Shown: piece by piece, positions 19,132-26,525 of the stretch
How positions within the stretch are numbered: the first letter of the stretch is position 1
Layout of the letters: each line of letters starts with the position of its first letter
Source of the DNA: Mycobacterium sp. 852013-51886_SCH5428379
GTDB taxonomy: Bacteria; Actinomycetota; Actinomycetes; Mycobacteriales; Mycobacteriaceae
Reading direction: 5' to 3'
NCBI RefSeq assembly: GCF_001665575.1
Contig: NZ_LZSU01000052.1
Location: forward strand, 118,575-182,574
DNA: 64,000 nt
Translations under genes and position numbers: made by a program
Notes under the pieces: model-generated
Databases searched by the model: none
What the model was told of the DNA's origin: nothing
What the model saw: the letters and a program-made list of their open reading frames with translations, nothing else

Positions 19132-20412
19132 TCAGCTCACCCGTTGGGCTCGGACGAATTTCTCCAGCAGGTCGGCCGCCGAGGCCGAGCTCACGGCGGG
19201 TTCGGTGATCCGGGGCGCCAGCGCGCGGGCCCGCGCGACGCACTGCGGGTCGAGGATGCTGCGCAGGTCCGACACCAGGGACGCCTCGGTGGCGGTCGAG
19301 AAGCGCCGCGCCGTACCTACCCCCAGCCTCTTGACGGCGGCGCCGTAGATCGCGTGCACCATGTCCCAGTAGAGGATCAGCTGGGGCACGCCGGCGCGCA
19401 TGCCGATCGGTGTGGTGCTCGAGCCGCCGTGGTGCACGAGCGCCCGGCACAGCGGGAATACGGCCGGATAGTTCAGCGCGCCGACCACCTTGACGTGCTC
19501 GCCGTGCGGCACTTTGCTGAAATCGGTTCCTGCGGCGCCGATGAGAGCCCGTTGCCCCAGCTGCGCGCAGGCGTTGCCGATCATCGCGATGGTGTCGGCC
19601 GGGGACTCGACGGGGATGCTGCCGAAGCCGAAGTAGATCGGGGGCGTGCCCGCTTCGATCCAGCGCGTCACCTCCGCGTCGGTCTCGGTCGCCAAGCCCA
19701 GGGTCAGCGTGCCGACGAACGGTCTGTTGAACTCGCGCGTACCGTCGCCCCCGGCCCATTCGTCGGCAAGACCGGGGAAGCATGCCTCGTCGTAGGCCTG
19801 CACCTCGAGGGAGCCGCGTTCGGTGATCCGCCGCGGCGCCGAACCCGTCGACTGCGGCAGACCGAGGTTCCGGCGCTGCTCGTCCTCGACCTTCTTGGTC
19901 ACCCGCCACGACAGCCACCAGAAGGCTCGCACCAGCGCGTGGCCCACCGGCGCAGGAAGCGACGTGAGGATCTGGCCGTTGGGCCGCAGCGGGAAGTAGT
20001 GCAGGGTGGCCAGCGGAATGTCGTAGTGCTCAGCGACGTTGGCGGCGGCGTCCTCGAAGTTGATGCCGGTGAAGATGAGGTCGGCCCCGTCGGCCAGCGA
20101 CATCAACGTCGCGCTCATCTCCTGCCACCCCTGGAGCAGCGGACCGGCGATCTGCACCCGCGACCGGATCATCTGCCGCAGGCGCCACGGGCTGCGAAAG
20201 AAGCACGTCCAGAAATCGCGGTGGGCATCGAGGATGCTCGCCGAATCGGGGCCGAAGCCCACGGAGGGGATTCCGGCTTTCTCGGTGAACCCCACCAGAT
20301 CGGGCGGGACCGCGATGCACACGTCGTGTCCGCGCCGGGCGAGTTCGCGGGCGACGGCGGCCGAGGGTTCGATGTCGCCGCGACTCCCCCATGTGGCCAA
20401 CACGATTTTCAT
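19132..20412 (-). CDS. GT1-family glycosyltransferase (GPL Gtf-type)
   Basis: A 426-residue protein of the MGT/UGT-like GT1 family that includes the mycobacterial GPL glycosyltransferases. It opens with MKIVLATWGSRGDIEPS, the acceptor-side Rossmann motif typical of these enzymes, has the interdomain IYFGFGSIPVESP, and contains the nucleotide-sugar-binding VHHGGSSTTPIGMRAGVPQ near residue 328. It probably adds a deoxyhexose to the lipopeptide at the inner membrane face. The start lies 13 nt after the stop of the methyltransferase upstream, suggesting co-transcription. It is one of five paralogues here (others at 26526, 27856, 32741 and 42188). Which sugar and position each uses cannot be told from sequence alone. 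Confidence 0.93.
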   Translation of the reverse strand: MKIVLATWGSRGDIEPSAAVARELARRGHDVCIAVPPDLVGFTEKAGIPSVGFGPDSASILDAHRDFWTCFFRSPWRLRQMIRSRVQIAGPLLQGWQEMSATLMSLADGADLIFTGINFEDAAANVAEHYDIPLATLHYFPLRPNGQILTSLPAPVGHALVRAFWWLSWRVTKKVEDEQRRNLGLPQSTGSAPRRITERGSLEVQAYDEACFPGLADEWAGGDGTREFNRPFVGTLTLGLATETDAEVTRWIEAGTPPIYFGFGSIPVESPADTIAMIGNACAQLGQRALIGAAGTDFSKVPHGEHVKVVGALNYPAVFPLCRALVHHGGSSTTPIGMRAGVPQLILYWDMVHAIYGAAVKRLGVGTARRFSTATEASLVSDLRSILDPQCVARARALAPRITEPAVSSASAADLLEKFVRAQRVS

Positions 20413-20425
20413 CGGGACGCGCCGC

Positions 20426-21184
20426 CTATCGGGGAGACGATCCGGCGTTCGCCCCCAGGAATTCGTCGAGATACCGGGGGGACTTGAGGTTCAGCAGTCG
20501 CTTCCGGTCGGCTTTGAGATCGGCGTAGGTGAGTGCCTCGATCTGCGCCGGGGTGTAGGACAGCGTGGTCTCCGGCGTGCCCTTGCGGACGAAGCCGACG
20601 CCCTGATCGCACTTGAAGACGCCGACCAGGAGGTCGGGGCGGGTGCTGCGCAGGTGGACGATGGCCTTCCACACGTCGCCGTTCCAGATGCCGATGACCA
20701 GCGGGCCCTTCTGCCCGGCGATGAACTCGTCCCACGAGTTCGCCCGGCGCCCGGCCAGTTCGAACGGCGGGTTGCAGTCGTGCAGGAAGATGACGCCGTC
20801 ATCGCACAGGTGGCGCACGGTGTATTCGACGTCGCGCACTACCTGTTCATAGGTGTGCAGACCGTCGATGAGCGCGACGTCGATGGGGTGCTCGTCGAGG
20901 AATGCGGCCTCGTTCTCGAAGAACGCGTCGCTGGTCGTCTCGAAGTAATGGGTGCTTCGGCCCTTGGCGTCGGCGAGTTCGCGGGTGCGCGGGGTGAGCC
21001 GGAAGGCGGGGTCGACGGCGATCTTCACGTCGGCGCTGATCCGTTGGAAGGCCTGACCGCGCGAGACGCCGATCTCGAGGTAGACCGGGTTCACCCGGCC
21101 CTCGAGCGCGCGCTGCACGGCCCTGATCCGGTTCATTCCGGGCCATGCGTCGGCCAGCTTCACGAGCCCGTCGTTGATATCCAC
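20426..21184 (-). CDS. Class I SAM-dependent methyltransferase (Methyltransf_24-like)
   Basis: A 252-residue protein. The SAM-binding motif I is VYLEIGVSRGQAFQRI near residue 33, followed by VALIDGLHTYEQVVRDVE and IFLHDCNPP, the pattern of class I methyltransferases related to Methyltransf_24. The acidic DGLHTYE and HDC motifs resemble metal-assisted sugar O-methyltransferases. It is paired with the glycosyltransferase at 20412, so O-methylation of the sugar that enzyme adds is a reasonable guess. GTG 21184 is chosen because the similarity begins there and AGGAT lies just upstream. The longer open frame reaching 21463 runs across a dyad and the divergent gene and has no methyltransferase features. 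Confidence 0.8.
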   Translation of the reverse strand: MDINDGLVKLADAWPGMNRIRAVQRALEGRVNPVYLEIGVSRGQAFQRISADVKIAVDPAFRLTPRTRELADAKGRSTHYFETTSDAFFENEAAFLDEHPIDVALIDGLHTYEQVVRDVEYTVRHLCDDGVIFLHDCNPPFELAGRRANSWDEFIAGQKGPLVIGIWNGDVWKAIVHLRSTRPDLLVGVFKCDQGVGFVRKGTPETTLSYTPAQIEALTYADLKADRKRLLNLKSPRYLDEFLGANAGSSPR

Positions 21185-21195
21185 GCGACGATCCT

Positions 21196-21230
21196 GCCCA
21201 TAAACTGACGCACGCGTCCATAAAATGGGC
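21196..21230. promoter_or_regulatory. Nested dyad in the divergent methyltransferase / DUF2505 region
   Basis: The outer arms GCCCAT (21196-21201) and ATGGGC (21225-21230) enclose inner arms GACGC (21207-21211) and GCGTC (21214-21218), with nearly the same centre. It is 12 nt upstream of the minus-strand GTG at 21184 and 45 nt upstream of the plus-strand ATG at 21275. It could be an operator for either gene or a leader hairpin affecting translation of the methyltransferase. No data choose between these. Confidence 0.4.
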
Positions 21231-21274
21231 CAACTCGCCGACGGCGTGTCGGCGACCACGACAGGGGTGCGGCA

Positions 21275-21775
21275 ATGGCACGTTCGTTCACCGGCACGGC
21301 AGAGTCGACGGCGGCTGTCTCCGAGATCCACGCGGCCTTCGGTCACCGGGAGTACTGGTTGGATCGCCTGACCGGCAGCCCCGCCGAGACCACGCTCGAT
21401 GCGCTGGACATCGGCGAGGACGGAACGGTGGCGGTGCACTACACCCAGTACCTCGGGCGGCAACTGATGCCGGGGGCGATCGCCCGCCTGGTGCCCGGTG
21501 ACGTGACGATGCGCTACCGCGAGACGTGGCGGCCCGAGGAGCGCCGGATGCAGGGCGACATCGACGTCACGGTGTCCGGCGGGTTGGGGTCGTGCACCGG
21601 GAGGTCCTGGTTGGCCCCGACGGCCGCGGGCGCCCGGATGAGTTTCGAAGGCCGGGTGGAGGTCAGGCTTCCGCTGGTGGGCGGCAAACTCGAGAAGACG
21701 ATCGGAGCCGATCTCGCGGCGAACATCCCTTCGGTGATGGCGTTCACCACCACCTGGATCGCCAACCGCGGCTGA
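21275..21775 (+). CDS. DUF2505 family protein (SRPBCC-like fold)
   Basis: A 166-residue protein starting MARSFTGTAES, with AVSEIHAAFGHREYW near residue 15 and a C-terminal LPLVGGKLEKTIGADLAANI helix. I recognise this as the DUF2505 family, common in mycobacteria, which is thought to adopt a helix-grip fold that binds hydrophobic ligands. There are no catalytic motifs, signal peptide or membrane segments. It stands alone on the plus strand between minus-strand methyltransferase genes and ends eight bases before the stop at 21784. It is probably a housekeeping passenger rather than part of the pathway; a lipid-binding role is only possible. Confidence 0.8.
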   Translation: MARSFTGTAESTAAVSEIHAAFGHREYWLDRLTGSPAETTLDALDIGEDGTVAVHYTQYLGRQLMPGAIARLVPGDVTMRYRETWRPEERRMQGDIDVTVSGGLGSCTGRSWLAPTAAGARMSFEGRVEVRLPLVGGKLEKTIGADLAANIPSVMAFTTTWIANRG

Positions 21776-21783
21776 GCTTTTCG

Positions 21784-22908
21784 TCAGCGGTTATCGAGTA
21801 GGCGCCCGAGACCGGTGATCTCGAGGCTGACCGACTTCCGCTGACCGGCGGCGCCGAGCATGAAGAGGATGTCGCCGATCGGTGCGCCGAGCCAGAACCG
21901 CCAGAAGCGCTTGTCGAAGAAGGCCCACACGTAACGGCCGTCGCCCAGCGACCAGTACCCGGCGATGAGAATGAGGTAGTACGCCAGGCGCTTCCAGCGC
22001 GAGGCGACCATCTCGATGTTCATCTCCCAGATCTCCAGACCCCAGGCCCGGTAGCGCCACTGGAGTCCGTACCTACGGCTGAACTCGTAGAACGCCCGCA
22101 TCTCGCCGTTGGTCACGAGGTACTCGTCGAAGACGAGGATCGATCCCTCGACGAAGCGGTCCCTACAGGTCTCCAACGCGTGCAGACAACTCTCGTAGGT
22201 GTCGAGATCCATGTGGAACAACGCGATCGGGGCCCCGGGCCTGGCCGCGAGGAACGGTTCGAGCGTGTCGTAGGTACTGCCCTTGATGAACTCGACGCCG
22301 CGGCCCAGCGCAGGCGGGATCCCGTCACGCAGGCTGACGCCGGTGTCGGCGATGAACCGTTTGGCCAGGGGTTCGGTCAGCGAGAAGGTCCCGCGCTTGA
22401 TGACCACTTGATCGTCGACCTGCCAGTCCTCGACCAGACCCTCGAACGTGTCGAAGCCGTAGACCCGGAAACCGCTCGCATCTGCGGTGAGCCGTGTCGA
22501 CCATCCGATCCACACGCCCAGGTCGAGCACCAGCGCGTCGGCGCCGGCACCCGGCGGCGGAGCCAGTCGCGAGGCCTCGCGCAGGAGCGTGTGATCAGGA
22601 ATCCTGCACTGCCGCAGATCCGCAAGCGTGTCGGTGATGAAGCTCCGGTAGTCGTCCTCGTAGACCCGGGTGTCCCGCGCGTACAGGTTCGGGATGTAGC
22701 GGTCCCGGCCGCGGTAGAGCAGGCGGGCGCATCCGAGGACCAGAACGAGTCCCGCGACGACGGCGAGCAGAACCGGCACGAAATAGCAGGCGGTGGCGAA
22801 GCCGAGGGCGATGAGCACGAGGATCGCCCGCCACACGCGGTGCAGGGTCGTCCGGTCGACCGGCTTCCTGCCGATCCGATCTGCGGTCTGCCCGTCGACG
22901 ACGCTCAC
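21784..22908 (-). CDS. TylF/MycF-family O-methyltransferase with N-terminal membrane anchor
   Basis: A 374-residue protein. Residues ~28-65 form a hydrophobic hairpin (ILVLIALGFATACYF, then VLLAVVAGLVLVLGC) not found in soluble TylF enzymes. The catalytic part (~95-290) has LVLDLGVWIGWSTR (SAM loop), VYGFDTFEGLVEDW, FHMDLDTYESC and VFDEYLVTNGEMRA, with the acidic residues that bind Mg2+ in the macrocin O-methyltransferase family. A ~90-residue extension ends in FWLGAPIGDILFMLGAAG and ITGLG. Anchoring would place sugar methylation at the membrane where the glycolipid is assembled. It is closely paralogous to the gene at 23279. The GTG start at 22908 has a GGAG-rich sequence upstream. Confidence 0.83.
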   Translation of the reverse strand: MSVVDGQTADRIGRKPVDRTTLHRVWRAILVLIALGFATACYFVPVLLAVVAGLVLVLGCARLLYRGRDRYIPNLYARDTRVYEDDYRSFITDTLADLRQCRIPDHTLLREASRLAPPPGAGADALVLDLGVWIGWSTRLTADASGFRVYGFDTFEGLVEDWQVDDQVVIKRGTFSLTEPLAKRFIADTGVSLRDGIPPALGRGVEFIKGSTYDTLEPFLAARPGAPIALFHMDLDTYESCLHALETCRDRFVEGSILVFDEYLVTNGEMRAFYEFSRRYGLQWRYRAWGLEIWEMNIEMVASRWKRLAYYLILIAGYWSLGDGRYVWAFFDKRFWRFWLGAPIGDILFMLGAAGQRKSVSLEITGLGRLLDNR

Positions 22909-23060
22909 CGGTTCTCCTCCAGGGTCACGGCTAGCAGACTAGGCGTTCGCACCGGACATTTGGTCGAGTCGACGGCAAATACTGACGGATATGATAATTT
23001 TTCTTCCGACCGATCGGGGTTGTCCGTCCGAATTTGACATTGCGTCGAAGGGACAGCGCC

Positions 23061-23237
23061 GTGCGGGCTGGTGGTAGGCAGGACAAGGGCTCGCCGTCGT
23101 GGCGGTTCCGCGCGGATATCGAGGGGTTGCGCGCGGTCGCCGTGCAGGCCGTGGTGCTGTTCCATGCCGAGATGCCCGGACTCGGCGGCGGATTCGTCGG
23201 CACGTTGGTCAACCGCGAGCTTCGATCGGTTGGGTGA
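23061..23237 (+). pseudogene. N-terminal remnant of an acyltransferase 3 family protein
   Basis: A GTG-initiated 58-codon frame contains FRADIEGLRAVAVQAVV, then LFHAEMPGLGGGFVGT. This is the conserved N-terminus of OafA/Atf-type integral-membrane acyltransferases (about 360-700 residues when intact). The similarity stops where the next conserved segment (VDVFFVISGFL in the family) should begin. The rest of the gene is absent, replaced by the convergent methyltransferase end at 23279. GPL loci carry acyltransferases of this family that acylate the 6-deoxytalose. This looks like a decayed copy left between two duplicated methyltransferase genes. The GTG start itself is uncertain. Confidence 0.75.
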
Positions 23238-23278
23238 GGCCTTCGACTGCAGTCGCCGACGGGTCCCAGCACTCCGGC

Positions 23279-24382
23279 TTACGCCGGCTGACTGCGACTC
23301 CGCTGGAGCCCGCCCAGTCCGGTGATCTCGATACTGACCGACTTCCGCTGGCCGGCGGCACCCAACATGAAGATGATGTCGCCGATCGGCGCCCCGAGCC
23401 AGAAACGCCAGAACCGCTTGTCGAGCACCTGCCATACATAGCGCCCGTCGCCGCGCAGCCAATACCGCGAAATCCAGTCGACCGCGTACCACAGCCGTTT
23501 GACGGGAGAGGCGACCATGTGGACATTCATCTCCATGATCTCCAAACCCCATGCGCGGTACTTCCACTCCAGCCCGTACCGCTCCTGAAACTCGTAGAAC
23601 GCGCGCATTTCGCCATTCGTGACCAGGTACTCGTCGAACACCAGGATCGATCCCTCGACGAAACGGTCCTTGCACGTCTCGAGCGCGTGCAAGCAACTCT
23701 CATAGGTATCCAGGTCCATGTGAAAGAGCCGGATGGCAGCGCCGGGCCGCTCAGTCAGAAACGGCTCCAACGTGTCGTACGTGCTCCCCTGGATGAATTC
23801 CACATCGCGACCGAGCGCGGTGGGGACGCCGCGATCGAGGCTGACACCGGTGTCCCGGATGAATTGTCGCGCAAAAGGTTCGGAGATCGAGAACGTGCCC
23901 TGCTTGATGAGGGTCTGATCGTCGATCTGCCAGTCCTCCACCAGGCCGGTGAACGTGTCGAACCCATAGACCTTCCGACCGGACGCCTCTGCAGCCAGTC
24001 TGGTTGACCATCCGATCCACACGCCCAGATCCAGAACTAGCTCGGGTGCGCCGTCAACAGTAGGGGCGGGAAGTCGCGAGGCCTCCCACAACAGCGTATG
24101 ACCAGCGATCTTCTTAGTCCGCAGACTTGCAAGGCTCTGCCGGATGAAGGCGCCATAAGCTTTGTCGTACGAGCGCGTATCTCTGGCGTAGAGGTTCGGT
24201 ATAAAGCGGTCGCCACCCCGGTAGACCATGCGGCCACACAGAAGCACCACGGCGAGAATGCCGACCGCGGCCATCAGGGCCGGAGCCATCACGACCACCG
24301 CAAGCCCGATGCCGATCGCGATCGCCTTCCAGAGCCGATGAAGATCGGTATGGTCCACCGTCTGCCTATCGATGGCAGCCAC
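23279..24382 (-). CDS. TylF/MycF-family O-methyltransferase with N-terminal membrane anchor (paralogue 2)
   Basis: A 367-residue paralogue of the 21784 gene with the same layout: an N-terminal hydrophobic hairpin (IAIGIGLAVVVMAPAL, then VGILAVVLLCGRMVY), SAM loop LVLDLGVWIGWSTR, VYGFDTFTGLVEDW, FHMDLDTYESC, VFDEYLVTNGEMRA and a C-terminal GAPIGDIIFMLGAAG. GTG 24382 is preferred because a perfect AGGAGG lies at 24389-24394 with a 6-nt spacer. The upstream ATG at 24406 would put that site inside the gene. Its divergent neighbour is the epimerase gene at 24524. Presumably it methylates a different hydroxyl or sugar from its paralogue. The family is certain and the substrate is not. Confidence 0.83.
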   Translation of the reverse strand: MAAIDRQTVDHTDLHRLWKAIAIGIGLAVVVMAPALMAAVGILAVVLLCGRMVYRGGDRFIPNLYARDTRSYDKAYGAFIRQSLASLRTKKIAGHTLLWEASRLPAPTVDGAPELVLDLGVWIGWSTRLAAEASGRKVYGFDTFTGLVEDWQIDDQTLIKQGTFSISEPFARQFIRDTGVSLDRGVPTALGRDVEFIQGSTYDTLEPFLTERPGAAIRLFHMDLDTYESCLHALETCKDRFVEGSILVFDEYLVTNGEMRAFYEFQERYGLEWKYRAWGLEIMEMNVHMVASPVKRLWYAVDWISRYWLRGDGRYVWQVLDKRFWRFWLGAPIGDIIFMLGAAGQRKSVSIEITGLGGLQRSRSQPA

Positions 24383-24523
24383 CGACACCCTCCTGTTCGC
24401 CGCCATCCGCGAGGTCGTAGAACACCGCGCGACGCGGATTTCGCTCCGCAAAGCCGTTATTAACGCTTACGGTATTATTACTCGGGATGTCGTTTCCCGA
24501 TGGGAAACCGGAAGGGGCAGTTG
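24383..24523. promoter_or_regulatory. AT-rich divergent promoter region
   Basis: This 141-nt gap separates divergent genes and has an AT-rich core at about 24457-24480, unusual for this locus. TATTAT at 24473-24478 is a good -10 hexamer for the plus-strand epimerase, 46 nt before its ATG. No good -35 was found 16-18 nt upstream of it. The core may also serve the minus-strand methyltransferase. CCGT (24454-24457) and ACGG (24469-24472) form a small dyad. Confidence 0.35.
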
Positions 24524-25588
24524 ATGTCGACATCCGTACTCATCAGTGGCGGTGCGGGCTTCATCGGGTCCGCGTTGGCTCGTCGCCTGACTGATGCTGG
24601 ACACGAAGTTGCGGTGTTCGACGTCTTCCACCCGCAGGTGCATCCGGACGGGGTGCCGATCAGCTTGCCGCCGTCTGTGCGCCTGTTCACCGGAGACGTC
24701 ACGCACGCGCCCGACTGGGACGCCGTCCTCCGATTGTTCTCACCCTCCCAGATCGTCCACCTGGCAGCGGAAACGGGGACGGCGCAGTCGCTGTCGGAGG
24801 CGACGCGGCACAGCTCCGTGAACGTCGTGGGCACCACGCAATTGCTGGATGCATTGAGCCGCAAAGGGCATGTGCCGGAACAGATCGTGCTCGCTTCGTC
24901 GAGAGCCGTGTACGGGGAGGGCGCGTGGCAGTCAGGCGAACAGGTCTTCTACCCGCGTCCCCGCAGCCACGCTCAGCTCGCGGCCGGCATCTGGGATCCC
25001 CAGAGCCCGTCCGGTGAACCTGCAGTCCCCCTGGCGAGCTGTGCCGGCCGGACAGAGCCGCGGCCCACCAATATCTACGCCGCGACGAAGCTTGCTCAAG
25101 AACATGTCATGGCCGCGTGGACTGCCGCGCATGATGCCAAGTTCAGCATTCTCCGTCTGCAGAACGTGTACGGCCCCGGTCAGTCGTTGTTCAACTCGTA
25201 CACCGGGATCGTCGCCCTTTTCGCGCGATTGGCACGCGAGAAGCACGCGCTCGAAGTGTACGAGGACGGGAACATCTTGCGGGATTTCGTCTATGTCGAC
25301 GATGTCGTCGAGGCGCTCTTCGCCACCGTGGCGGCGCCTGCTCAGCATGTGCGCTGCCTCGATATCGGTTCCGGCACGCCGGCCACCATCCGCGACATGG
25401 CCTCCACAGTGGCTCGACTCTGCGGAGCGCCCGATCCTGTCCTCGTGGCGAAGTTCAGGGACGGTGACGTCCGCGCGGCACGTTGCGATATCGAGCCCGC
25501 GACGAAGGAACTCAATTGGTACCCGAAGTGGCAACTCGAGGATGGTTTACCGGCCCTACTCGACTGGATCGCGTATCAAACGCGCTAA
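24524..25588 (+). CDS. NAD-dependent sugar-nucleotide epimerase, probably dTDP-L-rhamnose 4-epimerase (6-deoxytalose supply)
   Basis: A 354-residue extended SDR protein. The NAD-binding GGAGFIGSALARR is near residue 9, the catalytic serine region is LASSRAVYGEGAW near 127, and the YxxxK motif is in NIYAATKLAQE near 185. A long insert between them containing YPRPRSHAQLAAGIW is, as I recall, typical of the WbiB/Tll-like enzymes that interconvert dTDP-L-rhamnose and dTDP-6-deoxy-L-talose. 6-Deoxytalose is the sugar GPLs carry on allo-Thr, so this would supply the first glycosyl donor. ATG 24524 is chosen because GGAAGGGG precedes it and NAD-binding similarity begins at once. Other 4-epimerase specificities cannot be excluded. 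Confidence 0.75.
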   Translation: MSTSVLISGGAGFIGSALARRLTDAGHEVAVFDVFHPQVHPDGVPISLPPSVRLFTGDVTHAPDWDAVLRLFSPSQIVHLAAETGTAQSLSEATRHSSVNVVGTTQLLDALSRKGHVPEQIVLASSRAVYGEGAWQSGEQVFYPRPRSHAQLAAGIWDPQSPSGEPAVPLASCAGRTEPRPTNIYAATKLAQEHVMAAWTAAHDAKFSILRLQNVYGPGQSLFNSYTGIVALFARLAREKHALEVYEDGNILRDFVYVDDVVEALFATVAAPAQHVRCLDIGSGTPATIRDMASTVARLCGAPDPVLVAKFRDGDVRAARCDIEPATKELNWYPKWQLEDGLPALLDWIAYQTR

Positions 25589-25620
25589 GCCGTAGGGGTA
25601 GCGAATCCAAGGCGCGCAAC

Positions 25621-25645
25621 ATCTTCCGATCTCGCTCGGGAAGAT
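25621..25645. terminator. Inverted repeat after the epimerase, possible terminator
   Basis: ATCTTCC (25621-25627) and GGAAGAT (25639-25645) are perfect 7-nt arms around an 11-nt spacer, 33 nt after the epimerase stop. There is no U-tract. It may end epimerase transcription before the methyltransferase gene at 25731, or be chance. Confidence 0.35.
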
Positions 25646-25683
25646 CCGAGGGACAACACGTCGCATGCCGAGTCAAATTATGA

Positions 25684-25712
25684 GATCCGCACACACAGAC
25701 AACGTGCGGATC
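25684..25712. promoter_or_regulatory. Perfect 9-bp inverted repeat 18 nt before the rhamnosyl methyltransferase start
   Basis: GATCCGCAC (25684-25692) and GTGCGGATC (25704-25712) are perfect complementary arms around an 11-nt spacer, just ahead of the ribosome-binding site GAGAGGA of the gene at 25731. It could be an operator or an mRNA hairpin at the leader. The spacer length equals that of the inverted repeat at 25621. Confidence 0.45.
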
Positions 25713-25730
25713 GTGAAGTGAGAGGACGCA

Positions 25731-26462
25731 ATGGGTAGAAACTCCGACGTCACGCCGCCCGTTCTGGTGCGGAAGTTGGCCAACGCCATTCAGACGCAGT
25801 ATCCGAACACGTTCTACCAACCGACGGGCTCTGAATCTGAGGAGTACCACAAGTGGTACTTCAATACCCTGGTGTGGCGGACCACCACCTGGATGGGCAT
25901 CGAGACGTACAAGTCGGTCAGCGACATGTGGAACTATCAAGAGATCCTGCATGAGCTGAAGCCCTCGCTGGTCATTGAGTTCGGCACTTTCTGCGGCGGC
26001 TCAGCCCTGTTCTTCGCCAATGCGATGAGGCAGATCGGCCGACCGTTCAAACTCGTCTCGGTGGACATCGACCACGGACGGTTGGCCGCGGCAGCCCGAC
26101 AGGACCCGGATGTCCTGTTCGTGAAATCATCTTCGGCGGACGCCTCTGTCGCCGAACTCATCACCAGCCTCAAGCGTGAGTACCCGGGGAAGGTCTTCGC
26201 CATCCTGGACAGTGATCACTCGATGAATCACGTACTCGCAGAGATGAAACTGCTTCGGCCGCTGCTCTCTTCCGGCGATTACCTCGTGGTGGAAGACTCA
26301 CTTCTCAACGGACATCCGGTGCTTCCCGATTGGGGACCTGGACCGTACGAAGCCATCGAAGCGTACGAGCGCGAGTTCCCCAGCGACTACTCCCACGACC
26401 GAGCACGGGAGACGAAATTCGGATGGTCTTTCGCACCGAACGGTTTCCTGATCCGGAACTAG
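25731..26462 (+). CDS. Rhamnosyl O-methyltransferase (CmcI / cephalosporin hydroxylase-like family)
   Basis: A 243-residue protein of the family containing the mycobacterial rhamnosyl O-methyltransferases of GPL and phenolic glycolipid synthesis. It has FYQPTGSESEEYHKWYFN near residue 28, the SAM loop VIEFGTFCGGSALFFA near 81, VSVDIDH, and the metal-binding FAILDSDHSMNHVLAEM near 155, and it ends FAPNGFLIRN. The gene at 31959 is a clear paralogue with the same start and end motifs. Two such enzymes suggest two rhamnose hydroxyls, or two rhamnoses, are methylated. ATG 25731 follows GAGAGGA. The position methylated cannot be read from sequence. Confidence 0.87.
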   Translation: MGRNSDVTPPVLVRKLANAIQTQYPNTFYQPTGSESEEYHKWYFNTLVWRTTTWMGIETYKSVSDMWNYQEILHELKPSLVIEFGTFCGGSALFFANAMRQIGRPFKLVSVDIDHGRLAAAARQDPDVLFVKSSSADASVAELITSLKREYPGKVFAILDSDHSMNHVLAEMKLLRPLLSSGDYLVVEDSLLNGHPVLPDWGPGPYEAIEAYEREFPSDYSHDRARETKFGWSFAPNGFLIRN

Positions 26463-26525
26463 CCTATTGCTCCGTCAACCGGGATCAACCCACTAGCAGC
26501 GACAACGCCGCAGGACGTAGACGGA

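Noticed and set aside
23244..23255. CGACTGCAGTCG palindrome between the acyltransferase relic and the methyltransferase
   Set aside because: Twelve bases with no loop cannot form a stable terminator, and a palindrome of this size is not rare in GC-rich DNA.
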